Assembly (NCBI GenBank): GCA_023548195.1
Contig: JAJHZJ010000416.1
Location: forward strand, 2,440,396 to 2,504,395
Length of the DNA stretch: 64,000 nucleotides
Direction of reading: 5' to 3'
Source: Bettongia penicillata ogilbyi
Lineage: Eukaryota > Chordata > Mammalia > Diprotodontia > Potoroidae
The notes under the pieces are model-generated. The model searched no databases. It was given only the letters and a program-made list of their open reading frames with translations, and was not told the DNA's origin. Positions within the stretch are counted from its first letter, which is position 1, and the number at the start of each line of letters is the position of its first letter. Below are positions 31,120-41,929 of the stretch, in pieces. The translations under genes and the position numbers were made by a program.

Positions 31120-31275
31120 GGATATATACTATTATTTTCACCATTCTATAGGTGATAAAACAGGCTCAAAGAGTAAATGACTTTCCAAGGTCACATCTCT
31201 AGACCTAACAGGGGTGGAACTCAAGCTCAGATCTTTTGACTCCTGGTTAGCATTCTTTCTCATGTAAGGTGTTGC
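31120..31275 (-). mobile_element. MIR-type SINE
   Basis: ACTATTATTTTCACCATTCT, GATAAAACAGGCTCAAAGAG, then CTCAGATCTTTTGACTCC. Diverged antisense copy. Confidence 0.6.
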
Positions 31276-31289
31276 CTACTTCTCTTTCA

Positions 31290-31700
31290 GCTACATTATG
31301 GGGTGCTGAAGTGACCAAGTGAAGGACAAGTTTAATCAGCAGTAGCTGGGAGGCACATGACTGGGGAAAGGGGGTGGCATTTGTTTTTGTTTACACATAT
31401 GTGCTGTGGGAACCAGATTTGGAACAACAAAACAGAATTTGTTTTCTTTGACGGAAGTCAAAAGAATGAATAACAGGACTTCTAAAGAAAACAATTCATT
31501 TCATTGGCAACTTGTTCAGAGAGTGCCAGAATTCAGTAAAGTGATGATAAAGTCTAAATTTGCCTGAGATTGAGCTTTCTTTTTGCCCAGATGTGGCAAT
31601 ATCACCATCAACCATAGTGGAGGTTTTCTCCTGATGGTTTTAGGGTTAGGAAGCATCTAAATTTGGCTTCAGATCTTATTTATTTTTGTGCCTCTTATAG
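31290..31700. other. repeat-free block, candidate conserved noncoding element
   Basis: No transposon signature. It contains AAGGACAAGTTTAATCAGCA, TTTGTTTTTGTTTACACATA and TTTCTTTGACGGAAGTCAAA (the latter a small inverted motif TTTGAC/GTCAAA around 31449). Possible regulatory DNA by texture only. Confidence 0.25.
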
Positions 31701-31794
31701 TTCAATATTTAAGAGAATCTGGTAGAACAAACAATTGGGATAGAATAGTGAGTTAAAGCAATAATACTTATATAGTCTGACAAATCCAAAATAA

Positions 31795-32010
31795 GGAAAT
31801 ATTTTTGAATGAATGATGAAAAAGATTCTCTAACTAGAGGCCAGGTACTTTGCTAGGCACTGGAGATCCAGGCAACTAAGTCAGTTCCTGACCTCAAGGT
31901 GCTTATATTCGAATAGGGGAAGACAAAGCATGCTGAGCCACTACACTTGGGAAAAGGGGTGGGATATAGCATAGTGGCAAAATTTGGAAGTGATTGGGAA
32001 ATGATTCAGT
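31795..32010 (-). mobile_element. L2 LINE fragment
   Basis: AGGTACTTTGCTAGGCACTG GAGAT, CAGTTCCTGACCTCAAGGTG, then CTTATATTCGAATAGGGGAA: antisense L2 3' region. Confidence 0.6.
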
Positions 32011-32284
32011 GGTCTGGTTCTAAGAAAGAAAAGGTGGCATGTTCACCAATCAGGGTGCCTGGGGCAGAGTCTATGTGAGAAAGAAGAGGGCCAGACTGTA
32101 GGTAGCATGGTTTGGAAACTATTGGGAATTTTGTCCAGTGAACTGAGGAAAAAGCCAGTTTTACCTACTCTACTATCTGAGTATATCATTCTGAAGGAGA
32201 ACAGGTGAGTCAGAATTTGATACCAACTGGTCAACTTTTGTTGTATTTATGTTCAAGGCCAGTGGATTTTGCCCACGATTAGGA
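32011..32284. other. no recognised feature
   Basis: Unique-looking DNA between two L2 pieces; may be decayed L2. Confidence 0.3.
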
Positions 32285-32570
32285 GGAGGGGCACTTTGAC
32301 AATCCTGTCCTCAAGGAGCTTAAATCATATTAGAGGTGTACAATATGTACCCTGGTAAGTAAACATAAAATTCAGCAAAGTCAGACAAAGTAATTCCTAA
32401 AGGGAAAGATCAGTAACCACTAGGAGGATTACAAAGACCTTTGGTAGGAGGTAAGACCTGAGTTGGGCTTTGAAGGAAACTAGGGATCCTAGGAGGATGA
32501 GATGAGGAGTGAGTGAATTTCAGGCATTGGGGAACCTACCCATATTTCTGAAGCTCAGCTCTTCTTTATT
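32285..32570 (-). mobile_element. L2 LINE fragment
   Basis: CAATCCTGTCCTCAAGGAGC, GAGTTGGGCTTTGAAGGAAA CTAGGGATCC, then TTCAGGCATTGGGGAACC: antisense L2. Confidence 0.65.
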
Positions 32571-33035
32571 GTAATTTTAATGGTACTCTTGCTTTGTGAA
32601 AAGTCATTTCACTATTTAACTGTATACTATTTCTTCCCTTCCCTCTCCTACCCTCCTCTGCCCTGCCTAAACACCACTTAGTAGTCATTTTTTGGGCCCT
32701 GATGGCTCAGAGTGAAGGTGTATAGTAATTGTTTCTGTTTTGGCCAGAAACCCTGAGGGTCCTTCCCTTTTTTGATTAGGTAAAAGGGGACATTCCTTCT
32801 CTCTTTTCTTAACTAGCCTTAATCACTGAGTGGGTATTGCCTCAGTCAAAGTGAGAACTCAGAAAAGATCTTAGCTTAAAAAGGCCAAGGTACTTCCACT
32901 GTATTGGGACCATCTCCAGTCCTTCTGACCTATGTCTTGCCCCTGGAGCCAGATAGCTCAGGAAGAAAAAGTGACCTTGCATAGCTCTCCTGAGCTTAAA
33001 TCCAATTCACTTGCAAGTCATGGCATTATCTTCTT
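32571..33035. other. no recognised feature
   Basis: Unique-looking, partly pyrimidine-rich DNA (32632-32665). Confidence 0.3.
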
Positions 33036-33039
33036 GATG

Positions 33040-33200
33040 TTATGGTCTTGTTCTGGGAAAGAAGGACAAACCACAGCTCTCCACAACTATGTATTGTAGA
33101 GTTGGTGCTGATTTGCATCTTTAATGAGATTTCCTCATCAGGAACTCCCTATGCCAATGAAATCACTTGTCAGGTTAAAATAAATGCAATTTATACATGT
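33040..33200 (+). mobile_element. THER-type SINE fragment (3' half)
   Basis: GTTGGTGCTGATTTGCATCT, then TTTCCTCATCAGGAACTCCC TATGCCAATGAAATCAC matches the 3' part of THER-type SINEs as in 21480-21540. Confidence 0.55.
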
Positions 33201-33214
33201 AATAATAATAGTAA

Positions 33215-33340
33215 CATTGTAAGATCTTTAGATTGTAAGTTCCTTGAGGTCAGTGATTGTCTTTTGCATCTTTTTGTATCTCCAGGACTTAGCACAATGC
33301 CAAGTACACAGGAGGCACTTAATAAATGTTTATTGCTTGA
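33215..33340 (+). mobile_element. L2 LINE 3' end
   Basis: TTAGATTGTAAGTTCCTTGA GGTCAGTG, ACTTAGCACAATGCC and AGGCACTTAATAAATGTTTA TTG: sense L2 terminus. Confidence 0.75.
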
Positions 33341-33639
33341 TCTTGAAGGCTTATCCTTCTTTTCTATACCCTTTAGTGCCCAGCTCAATAAGTCTTTATT
33401 GTTAATATTTATTAATCTGCTTTATCAGTCAATGTTATCATAATGAAACAAAATTTGAATTTAAAATGATGTAAAGTTGAAGTGGATAGATTCTTTTAGA
33501 CTTTAGTTTTCCCATTATTGGACAACTTACAGAGACCAGAAAATGTTGACCTTTGGATCTACTGCTATATTTATTTATACGTCTAGGGACTGTTTTCTCC
33601 TTTGCTCCTAGTGAGGAGTGAAAATTTCTGCAGGAGAAT
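33341..33639. other. no recognised feature
   Basis: AT-rich unique-looking DNA. Confidence 0.3.
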
Positions 33640-34480
33640 TCAATTCAAATCAACCCAAATCAACCAACTCCTGTATGGGCAAAACACTTACATCCAATGG
33701 ATACAAAGACAAAATTGAGTCCCTGCACTTATAGTTTTTTGAAAGAAAAAATAAACAAACTCCAAGATAATTTGAGGAGAGAAAGAGAGCCAACACCTGG
33801 GGGGGGGTGGTGGTGGAAAAAATCAGAAAAGACTTGGGGTGTTCTGGAGCCAGCTTGAGAAAGTTGATTGTTACATTTCCAGTGACATCTATATCTTGAA
33901 ACAAAGTAGGGCTTGACTTATTCTTTGGTTGATTGTCTAGACCGAAGAAAGTGATGGAGAAAATAATGACGTAGATTAAATGTAAATGTGTGTCAGGGCT
34001 ACATTTTCAGAGAGCTAGTTGTTAAATATTTGTCAGCATGCCATGATTGAAACATTTGAAGAGGCAGAGGAGAGAAAGGAATATATTCCAAGTCTAGGGA
34101 ACAACTTGTAAAAATGCTTAGAGGTGGAAGGTAGGATGTGAAAGTTAAAGAAACAACTAGGAAGCAAATCTGGAAGGAATGTAGAATGCAAGAAGGGGAG
34201 TAAGATGAAATAACTCTGAAAAAGTAGGGAGGATGCAAATTGTGGAGAACTTTAGATTCCAGGCTGAAGAGTTTGTAATTTATCTTAGCAGTCATAGGGA
34301 CTTACTAAAGCTTTTCTAGTAGGTACGTGACACATTCAGACCTGTTCTTTGGGAAGATTATTTTGGCAGCTGCATGGATGCTGGATGGGAGAAGGGAGAG
34401 AGTAAAGGCAGGAAGACAGAGAGGAAGTTACTACAATCCTTCAAGAGAGGATGAGGGTCTGAACGAGAATAATGGCCATT
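33640..34480 (-). mobile_element. L2 LINE fragment, about 0.8 kb
   Basis: From the antisense 3' end (AATTCAATTCAAATCAACCC, GGATACAAAGACAAAATTGA GTCCCTGC) into antisense ORF2-end blocks (TTGTGGAGAACTTTAGATTC, TTCTTTGGGAAGATTATTTT GGCAGCTG). A G8 run lies near 33800. Confidence 0.65.
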
Positions 34481-34864
34481 TATAGAGAGAGAAGGGCATC
34501 CATCTGAGGGATGGGATGGAAGTAGAACCTGACTTGTCATGCTTGGACATGAGCAATGCAAGAGAAGGAAGAGATAATGAAGGTTCTGAAGCTGAGGACC
34601 TGCACCATTTCTGGGACAGTAGCAGGGTCTGCAGATGCTCTCGCTCCAAATGCTTTTTAGAGATTCTTTTGGGTAAATATGATAAAGGTTTTTGGCAAAT
34701 AATGTTCATTTTTTCTTATCTTAATACCCATAAGCATAAAAATAAGAACATTTGCTTCAGAATCTTGGGAAGTTAATTCTTCTGCTGAATGATAAAGATA
34801 TCAAATATCTAGGTTGACATATTTTCATTTTTGAAACTGACCATCTGTCTCCACTTGTTTAGAG
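34481..34864. other. no recognised feature
   Basis: Unique-looking DNA. Opposed frames of 86 and 92 codons overlap here and cancel each other's credibility. Confidence 0.3.
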
Positions 34865-34992
34865 GCGGCAAGTCCCAGAGGACAGAGTACTACACTTGGA
34901 TTCAGAAAGGACTGGTTTTATAGCTGGCTTTTGACATTTACTAGCTGTGTGACCATGGGCAAGTCATTGAATCTTTCTGAGTTTCAGCTTCC
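34865..34992 (+). mobile_element. MIR-type SINE (head half)
   Basis: GGCGGCAAGTCCCAGAGGAC AGAGTACTACACTTGGA, then TACTAGCTGTGTGACCATGG GCAAGTCATTGAATC, cut at the purine tract. Confidence 0.75.
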
Positions 34993-35166
34993 GAAGAAGG
35001 AGGGAGGGAAGGAGGCAAAGAGGGAAGGAAGGAAAGAAGGAAGAGAGGGAAAGAGGGAGAGAGGAAAGAGACAAATTAAAAATCAAAAAGAAAGAAGGGA
35101 AGGAAGGGGAAAGAAAAAAATAAAAAAGGAAGTAAGAAAGAAGGGAAGGAAGAAAGAAAGGAAGTA
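34993..35166 (+). repeat. polypurine tract (GAAG/GGAA)n
   Basis: About 174 bp almost wholly A and G, with a few C/T interruptions around 35071-35090 and 35120-35135. The Lys/Glu/Arg/Gly-rich 78-codon frame here is a by-product. Confidence 0.92.
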
Positions 35167-35430
35167 AACAAGCATCTATTAAATGCTCACAATGTACCAG
35201 GTACTATCCTAAGCACTTTATAAATATTATCTCATTTGAGCCTCATGCCAACATTGGGAGGTAGGTGCTATTATTATCCCCGTTTTATAGTTGAGGAAAC
35301 TGAGGCAAACAAAGATTAAGTGATATATACCCAGGATCATACAGATAGTAAGTGTCTGAGGCCAGATTTGTACTCTTGTATTCTTGACTCCAGGCCTAGT
35401 TTTCTATCCACTGTGCCATTTGAGCTACTT
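35167..35430 (-). mobile_element. Mon1/MAR1-type CORE-SINE
   Basis: TTTATAAATATTATCTCATT, then CATTGGGAGGTAGGTGCTAT, GTTGAGGAAACTGAGGCAAA, CTGAGGCCAGATTTGTACTC and CTATCCACTGTGCCATTTGA. Near full length antisense. Confidence 0.85.
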
Positions 35431-35530
35431 TTTACCTGAGGTAACTGGAGGGAAAGAGGCCTACGGCGCTTACCTCACAGAGTTGTTGTAAGTACTGGAG
35501 ACCTTTATAAATGCCAGATGTTGTATAGCC
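35431..35530 (+). mobile_element. MIR fragment (3' half)
   Basis: TACCTCACAGAGTTGTTGTA AGTACTGG, then TTTATAAATGCCAGATG. Confidence 0.5.
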
Positions 35531-37994
35531 AACCATTCTTTTGCCTCCTACATTTAGACCTTGTGATACCCTGCTCTTGTAAATGATAAAGAAAGCCTGG
35601 CACTATGGAGTCCCCTCTTCCCTGGCAGTGAAGAATGGTTTTTACTGCTTGGTTTCATCCACCTTCTCTTAGTTTAGTCTTCTGCCTAGACTCCTAATAA
35701 TGTACTGAAGGGGCCAACTGAAGGAAATCAGAAGGGCCAGGTTTCAGGTTGGCATGAGCAGTTGGATGTCACAATATTCTGAGTATCATCTGATGCCTGT
35801 AAACAGAAGGAATGGGGCAACTGGGCCTGGCTAGGGATCCTGGAATGTGGTGTCAGTCACAGGGCAGCCCACTCTGAAACCAGACCCTGCCTTGACCCTG
35901 ATTAATTACTCTGGAGTTGTTCACACAACTAAATTCCTGCTGTCAATGGGTCCTGTGATGTATTTTGAGGCTGCCAATGAAAATAGAGCAGCTCTAATCC
36001 TGGTGAGCTTGCCCTGAGGCTGGGTGGGATGTCCTGTGGAATGATTATCATGTGATGAGGCTGTCCATGCTTGCCAGATCTCCTTGGCTTTTTTGGTGCA
36101 AGGTTCACAGTCTTTTCTCCCCCTTTCTTTTTAAAGGCCCTCACTTTAAAGGGGCTCACTCACATGGATCACATACTCACACATGCCAAATGTATTATTG
36201 CTTCATACCTTTAATAGCCTTACACGTTGTTTCTGAAAGAGATCAAAAACTCTCAGTTAAAACTAGTAACTTCAATTTCCCATGATAGAAACTGACTAAA
36301 GGGGAATCATTCCGGTAGATTTCCAACAGCTCATTAAATGCTGGGTTGGCAATACTGGATGCCACTGAAAATAATTTCAGAGACACTTTGGGTTCATTGT
36401 TTTTCCAGACCCTGTTCTCCCTTGATGCTTCCCTTTCCACTTTTCTGTAAATGTTGAGATTGGCAGAAAAATGAATGGATCTCAGAACCTGTCAAGTCCA
36501 ATCCAAGGCTTATCAGATCCAACCAGTAATTATATCATATTTAATAAGTGGTCATCCACTTTTGTTAGTAGATCTCTGACAAAAGGGGACTCACTATTTT
36601 CCAAGCAAACCCAATTTCCCTTTTGGATGACTTTGTTGGTAAGTTTTTCATTATAACAACTTTAAACCTGCTTCTTTGCAACTTCCATTCACAGTAACTA
36701 ATCCTACCAAGCATAATGAGTCTAATTACTCTTCAGTGGGACAGTCCTTCAAATACATCAAGATGTCATCTATCGTATCTTCCCCTGAGTCTTCTCTAAA
36801 CATCTCCAATTCTGTTTTATGTTGGTTTAGCTCACTAGCTCACATGGCTTGTCTGACTATTTGTTGTTCAGAAAGCCTGTTGAACCTCTCAGGAAGCTCT
36901 GAAAATCCTTACTTCTTAAAATAAAATAGAGTATTGTACTTAAGGGCCAATAAACTGAAACAAATTGCTGTTCTGAGCTCATAAGCCTTTCCCTAACTTG
37001 GTTGGGCAGAGTTTCTCAGTAATGTTGTGGAAGAGATGCAAGCCTAAATTGACTCTGAAAGGCTTGTTCATTATGGACTCTGCCTAATACTGGAGGACTG
37101 ACCTCAGACATTAAGTGGCATCAAGTTTGGCAAGAGGACAAAAGATGCCCAAGGTATAAGGGAAGGGCACTGATATCTCTTGGCTTCTCTGACTACTTCC
37201 CCACAAGTTGGTATCCCAGAAGGAGTCTTCAGGAAAACTCCATATGCACACTTGATTTTCCCAGTACTTCAGAATCTCACGAAGGTCTAAGTTATCTTTT
37301 CAAGGCAACCAAACACAATGAGATTCTATTAGCATGGTTAACTTCCAAACTTTGCTACTCCTCTTCATCCTACCCAAATCCTATATGGGAGGTGAGCCCA
37401 AGCTACCCATAATAGCAGCAGAAATGGGGATGAGGTGTAGATAATTCTGGGATGTTCCACATATTTGGTGGATTGTAAACCTGGCATTCTGATGCCTCTG
37501 TCTCCAGAACTAATGAAAGATCAGGTTGTGACTAAGAACTTACTACATACATAGTGATACCAAGATTTTGGCTTAGAGAAAAAACATACAGTAATTCTAT
37601 GACAAAGGGGAAGAATATTCTTTCTTCAGCCCTTTTCTGGTCAATCCCATAGAAGTTATCATTATTGAATTACTTCAGAGGGTCACTGGGTACTACCTCA
37701 TTGACCTGTGAAATAAGCTGTAGTCTTTGCCATTTGGGCACAGTGCAGAAGCAATCAAGAGTTCTCTGGCTTGCCATCATGATAATTTAACTAACTGACT
37801 TTGTCTTGGTCATGTAGTCCTGGAGACTGAGACTTTGCTCTGTCCTACCTTCTCCTTTAATGTTTGAGGCTCTATAGTTAGAAGAGGAAGGCACAGTATT
37901 GACTTTAAAAATAACAAGAAACTCATGCTACCTGATTTGATGTTGCTATATTTATAACACCAGTCTCTCCTCACTTGCATCTTTTAGAGTTCAG
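35531..37994. other. long unique stretch; candidate noncoding element at 35860-36080
   Basis: About 2.5 kb with no recognised transposon. 35860-36080 (CCTGATTAATTACTCTGGAG; CCAATGAAAATAGAGCAG; GGAATGATTATCATGTGATG) looks like noncoding regulatory DNA. Frames of 60-82 codons are spread over both strands with no recognisable domain or splice pattern. Confidence 0.3.
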
Positions 37995-38221
37995 TCAGTT
38001 GTTTTTTTCAGTCATATGTGACATTTCATGACTCCATGTGGGGTTTTCTTGGTAAAGATACTGGAATAATTTGCCATTTCCTCCTCCAACTCATTTTTAC
38101 AGATGAATAACTGAGGCAAACGGTCATTTGATTTGTCCAGGGTCTTACAGCTATTGTCTGAGACCAGATTTGAAGTCAGGAAGATGAGGCCTGGCACTCT
38201 TTCCACTGTGCCACCTAGCTG
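37995..38221 (-). mobile_element. MAR1-type SINE
   Basis: CAGTCATATGTGACATTTCA TGACTCC, GGGTTTTCTTGGTAAAGATA, CCATTTCCTCCTCCAACTCA, ending TCCACTGTGCCACCTAGCTG. Near full length antisense. Confidence 0.88.
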
Positions 38222-38334
38222 AATCTTTCCAAGCTTCTTTTGAAGCTCATCTCCTCTGTTATCTCTCAGAGTGAAGTCTTTGCTGATTCTCCTCCTTGTT
38301 ACTGCCCTGATCTTCCTCAAATACTCGCTTACAG

Positions 38335-38945
38335 GCTTGACTGTGTACGTCAGCTAATAAGTATTTAATTTAACATTTAATTTGTGCCAGATACTGATAT
38401 AAGTGCAAGGGACACAAAGTAAGGCAAAAACACAATCCCTGTCCTCAAGGAACTTACCTTCTAGTAGTGGAAACAGCATATAATTAATTAGATACATATT
38501 TGTTAAATACAGAATAGACAGAAATTAATTTCAAAGAGGAAAGTCTTAGGAACTGGGAAAACCCGACATCCCAGGGAAAGTTGGATTTCAGCTGAGTCTC
38601 AAAGGAAACCAGGAAAACTTAGAAGAAGCAATGGAGTAGAGCATTCCAGGCATGGGGTGGGGAGGGAGAGGTACGTGCAGGGCAAAGACACGGAGAAGAG
38701 TTGGGAGATGGAGTGTTATATTCTTGAGTATTTTATTTGTGGAGCTGTAAGTAGGACAGTGAGTGTAGTTAGATCTCAGACTGTGTGGAGGCAAGGTGTA
38801 AAGAAGGCTGGAAAGGTAGGAAAGACCAGGTTGTGAAGAACTTTCAATGCTAAGCAGATGACTTTATATTTGATCACAGAGGTAATAGGGATCCACTGGA
38901 ACTCTTTGGGGGTAGGGGGAAAAGTAATTGTAGAGCATCAGACTT
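38335..38945 (-). mobile_element. L2 LINE fragment
   Basis: GCCAGATACTGATATAAGTG, ATCCCTGTCCTCAAGGAACT, GAGCATTCCAGGCATGGGG, GAAGGCTGGAAAGGTAGGAA, TAATAGGGATCCACTGGAAC: antisense L2 in order. Confidence 0.75.
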
Positions 38946-38979
38946 TTGCATGTGGTATCTTTTCAGTAGAAACTGAAGG

Positions 38980-39126
38980 TTCTCAAAGGCAGGGACCATT
39001 TTTGCCTTTGTCTTTGTAGATCCAGCACTTTAGCAATAACACTTTGTACACCATAGGTACTTAGTAAATGCTTATTGAATTGAAGATGATGATGATGGTG
39101 ATAATAATGATGATGATGATAATAAA
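38980..39126 (+). mobile_element. L2 LINE 3' end followed by (GAT)n
   Basis: CTCAAAGGCAGGGACCATTT, then ACTTAGTAAATGCTTATTGA ATTGA is the sense L2 end. 39083-39126 is GATGATGAT simple repeat, probably grown from the terminal unit. Confidence 0.7.
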
Positions 39127-39189
39127 CTTGGAAAATGCCAATTCAGCATTCTGGATAGGAAGGAGAATGTCATTAGTTGTCTCTTGGAT

Positions 39190-39420
39190 ATGCAAATTGA
39201 GACAAATCAATCAATAATCAATCAATCTGGCTATTCATTAAGTGCCTACTATGTGCCAGGCACTATGCTAAATGGTAGGGATATAGAAAGAGTCAGAAGA
39301 CAGTCCCTACCCTTAAGATGCTTCCGATCTAATGGGGGAGACAATATACAAAGCAAACTTTATAGGGCATAAGTAGGAACTAATTACAAGAGGGAAGGCA
39401 CAAGCTGTTTTAAAATGCCA
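39190..39420 (-). mobile_element. L2 LINE fragment
   Basis: AAATCAATCAATAATCAATC, TAAGTGCCTACTATGTGCCA GGCACTATGC, GTCCCTACCCTTAAGATGCT: antisense 3' end. Confidence 0.78.
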
Positions 39421-39660
39421 GCTAGCATTTATGTACTCATAATTTGGAAATCACTTTGACATTCCTTGTTTGATGACCTTGTTTGATGCTCACGATAACT
39501 TTGTGAAGGAGATGGATATAGGCAGCACTATCTTCCACTTTTGAATGTAGAATCTAAAGCCAAAAGAGGTTGCTTAAGGCTACTTAGCGACAAAACCAGG
39601 ATGAGAAGCTAGATCTCCTCACTTCTAGTCCAATGTATCATTTGAAGACAAATGTGAGAA
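39421..39660 (-). mobile_element. MIR-type SINE
   Basis: TAATTTGGAAATCACTTTGA CATT, TGATGCTCACGATAACTTTG, then AAGAGGTTGCTTAAGGC: decayed antisense copy. Confidence 0.6.
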
Positions 39661-40154
39661 CTCTTTTAGCCCAGTGGGGAATATGAGGAAGAGAGAAGGG
39701 ATGACTAGGAAACTTCTTGTTCTCCTTTTGTGACTATGAAGGTCATCTTTCATTCCAGGGCAGCAACCCTATCTCAGGAGTGTTCTCCTAGATTTAGCCT
39801 TCAGTCTTGGAAGAAGTGTTGGGAGCTCCATGTTTTTTGGGACTATCTAAGGAAACCTCTCAAACAGGAAACTTTTGGCTAGTTACAAAGGCCAACTGTT
39901 GTTTGGCTGGCTTCTAAATGCCAATACTTCTCCCTCTCCCCTAAATTCTCATTTTAGTGTTGGATGAACATATTGTAATTATGCTAATCAAGCTGGCTGG
40001 CCAACCTGAGGCCATATGGGAGGGGCACTGATTTCCCTAATTGCTTCCCTCTCTTCCTAGGGCCATTGTCTGACTGACTCTCCTGAAAGATAATGGGCCC
40101 TGGGGTTGGCAGCCATGGAGAGCCCTACAGCCTAGGTCTTATGTATCATTACAT
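39661..40154. other. no recognised feature
   Basis: Unique-looking DNA. Confidence 0.3.
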
Positions 40155-40345
40155 GTATTATCACTTATTACATGACAGGTATGCTGGACTAGAAGTCAGG
40201 AAATTTGGGTTTGAATCTTGCCCCTGGTACTTTCTAGTTTTGTGGAAAAGCCACAAACAGACTCTCAGTACCCGTTTTCTTATTGGTAAAATGGAAACCA
40301 TCATCCTGTCTCCCAGTGTTGTGAGGAAGGTGCTTGTAGTACTAG
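40155..40345 (+). mobile_element. MIR-type SINE spanning the donor boundary
   Basis: AACTAGAAGTCAGG-like head (GCTGGACTAGAAGTCAGGAA), GTTTGAATCTTGCCCCTGGT, TATTGGTAAAATGGAAACCA, then GTTGTGAGGAAGGTGCTTG. The MIR runs unbroken across 40226, so the copy at 40226 is in its original place. Confidence 0.65.
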
Positions 40346-40503
40346 AGAAAAAGAGAGGTCCTAATGCTAGTGTTTCTGCTAAGTTTGAGCTGGTGTAGAC
40401 TGTGGGTGGGTGTGTAGAGAACAGGCTCTAATAACAAGATGAGAGGGTGAAGGGAGGTTTCTGCTTAACTAAGTAAGGACAAGGCATCGAGTTGGACCTT
40501 GGC
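40226..40503 (+). repeat. 278-bp duplicated segment, donor copy
   Basis: Identical to 41150-41427 except A/G at 40341 (41265) and T/C at 40375 (41299), with no indels and a constant offset of 924. MIR continuity across its left edge marks this as the donor. Confidence 0.97.
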
Positions 40504-40591
40504 AAAATTGTCCTTCCTTTTCCTTGTATCTCTCTCCACCCTTTTGTAGTTCCCTACTCTACATCAGACTAGCACTTTGTTTCTGGACCTT
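40504..40591. other. spacer between donor segment and hAT element
   Basis: Unique 88 bp, pyrimidine-rich at its start. Confidence 0.3.
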
Positions 40592-41461
40592 CAGAGATTC
40601 CCAAACTTATTTGGTCTACTTTGCTCTTTAAAAAAAATTACTCAGTGCTCCCTGGAAATCTACTTTATTTAACCATTGAAACATTTTTTTTTTTTTTTTT
40701 GGAAATTTGTGTCATTTAAAAAATGGAAAATTTTTTAAAAAGCAGCACATCTTAAATTTAATAATTTATTATAAATGTGTGGGTTTTTTCCTGCATTGAA
40801 ATTTTGATGTGCAGTATTGCATTGTATAACCATATAATATCATATTGTAAGCAGTTCATTACACATGCACATATTCCTGCAGATACATGCTGGACTTCCT
40901 GACAATGTGCACCCAGCTTGCCTACCAACACTTGCCTGTTGAGTTCTGTTGGTGGACTTGATTACTGATCAGTTATAACTTGTGTTTTGTGTGTTTATTT
41001 CGAAAATAATGTAACTGCTCTAAGTTTAACTCTGTTATTCAACAGATGAAACATGAACCAGCTGTTTTCCAAAATTCTCTTCTCTCGTTCCTTATGCTTT
41101 TATTGCCCACTTATTTTTCCCTCAACTACAGCTCTCCTGGATCAGTGCAGGTACTTTCTAGTTTTGTGGAAAAGCCACAAACAGACTCTCAGTACCCGTT
41201 TTCTTATTGGTAAAATGGAAACCATCATCCTGTCTCCCAGTGTTGTGAGGAAGGTGCTTGTAGTGCTAGAGAAAAAGAGAGGTCCTAATGCTAGTGTTCC
41301 TGCTAAGTTTGAGCTGGTGTAGACTGTGGGTGGGTGTGTAGAGAACAGGCTCTAATAACAAGATGAGAGGGTGAAGGGAGGTTTCTGCTTAACTAAGTAA
41401 GGACAAGGCATCGAGTTGGACCTTGGCCCAGGGGGCAGTACTGCCCACTTTGGGAACCTAG
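40592..41461 (-). mobile_element. hAT-type DNA transposon remnant, interrupted by the 278-bp copy
   Basis: Left end CAGAGATTCCCAAACTTATT and right end ..CCACTTTGGGAACCTAG are inverted relatives (shared core TTCCCAAA). Sub-terminal blocks (AATTACTCAGTGCTCCCTGG on the left; CAGGGGGCAGTACTGCCCAC on the right) match a widespread mammalian hAT family as I recall it. CTCCTGGATCAGTGCAG just left of 41150 is the block that normally sits next to the CCAGGGGGC block, so 41150-41427 is an insertion. A poly-T run lies at 40684-40701. No transposase frame; target duplications not found. Confidence 0.65.
41150..41427 (+). repeat. 278-bp duplicated segment, inserted copy
   Basis: Near-perfect copy of 40226-40503, lying inside the hAT element. 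The last bases (CCTTGGC) are followed directly by hAT sequence CCAGGGGGC. It has no poly-A, no terminal repeats and no evident target duplication, so it is not a transposon insertion of a usual kind. Confidence 0.95.
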
Positions 41462-41491
41462 TATGCAAGGTACTAGAGAGATAAACTTTTG

Positions 41492-41542
<51 letters not shown>

Positions 41543-41549
41543 TGTGTGA
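41492..41549 (+). repeat. (TG)n microsatellite
   Basis: Some 28 TG units with one TATG interruption near 41535. Confidence 0.95.
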
Positions 41550-41554
41550 TAGTA

Positions 41555-41790
41555 CCTGCCCTCTAGAAGCTAATGTGGGAGTGGTTCTCAACATATAAAC
41601 ATATAATACTTACAGGACTATTTGAGGAAGAAGAGACCACTAACCCCTGGAATACAGGCATTTGGAAAAGCTTCCTGGAGGAGGTGTCACATTAACTGAA
41701 CCTTGAAGAATTTTAAAAGGTTAAGAGAAGGAACAGCCTGTGCAATGAATGGTTTGGAGCAGAGTAAGAGAATACTGAGATCAGGGACCC
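41555..41790 (-). mobile_element. L2 LINE fragment
   Basis: AGCTTCCTGGAGGAGGTGTC ACATTAACTGAACCTTGAAG, then GAACAGCCTGTGCAATGAAT: antisense L2 ORF2 end. Confidence 0.7.
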
Positions 41791-41929
41791 ACAAGTCATC
41801 TATTTGGTTAGTAAAGTCATAGCAAGATGCTACTGACCATTTAATGTATCAATTACTCTTCTCAGGAGTATCTGCACTATAAAAGAGAAACTATGGGGGT
41901 GGGGGGAGAATAATGCTAACAATAAGAAT

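Noticed and set aside
33042..33443. 133-codon plus frame
   Set aside because: Runs across a THER-type SINE and an L2 3' end; composition and position fit repeats.
34931..35167. 78-codon Lys/Glu/Gly-rich frame
   Set aside because: Translation of the polypurine tract, started in a MIR.
40093..41322. Two frames (101 and 89 codons) sharing a 64-residue C-terminal part
   Set aside because: The shared part is the duplicated DNA segment containing MIR sequence, not a conserved protein domain.
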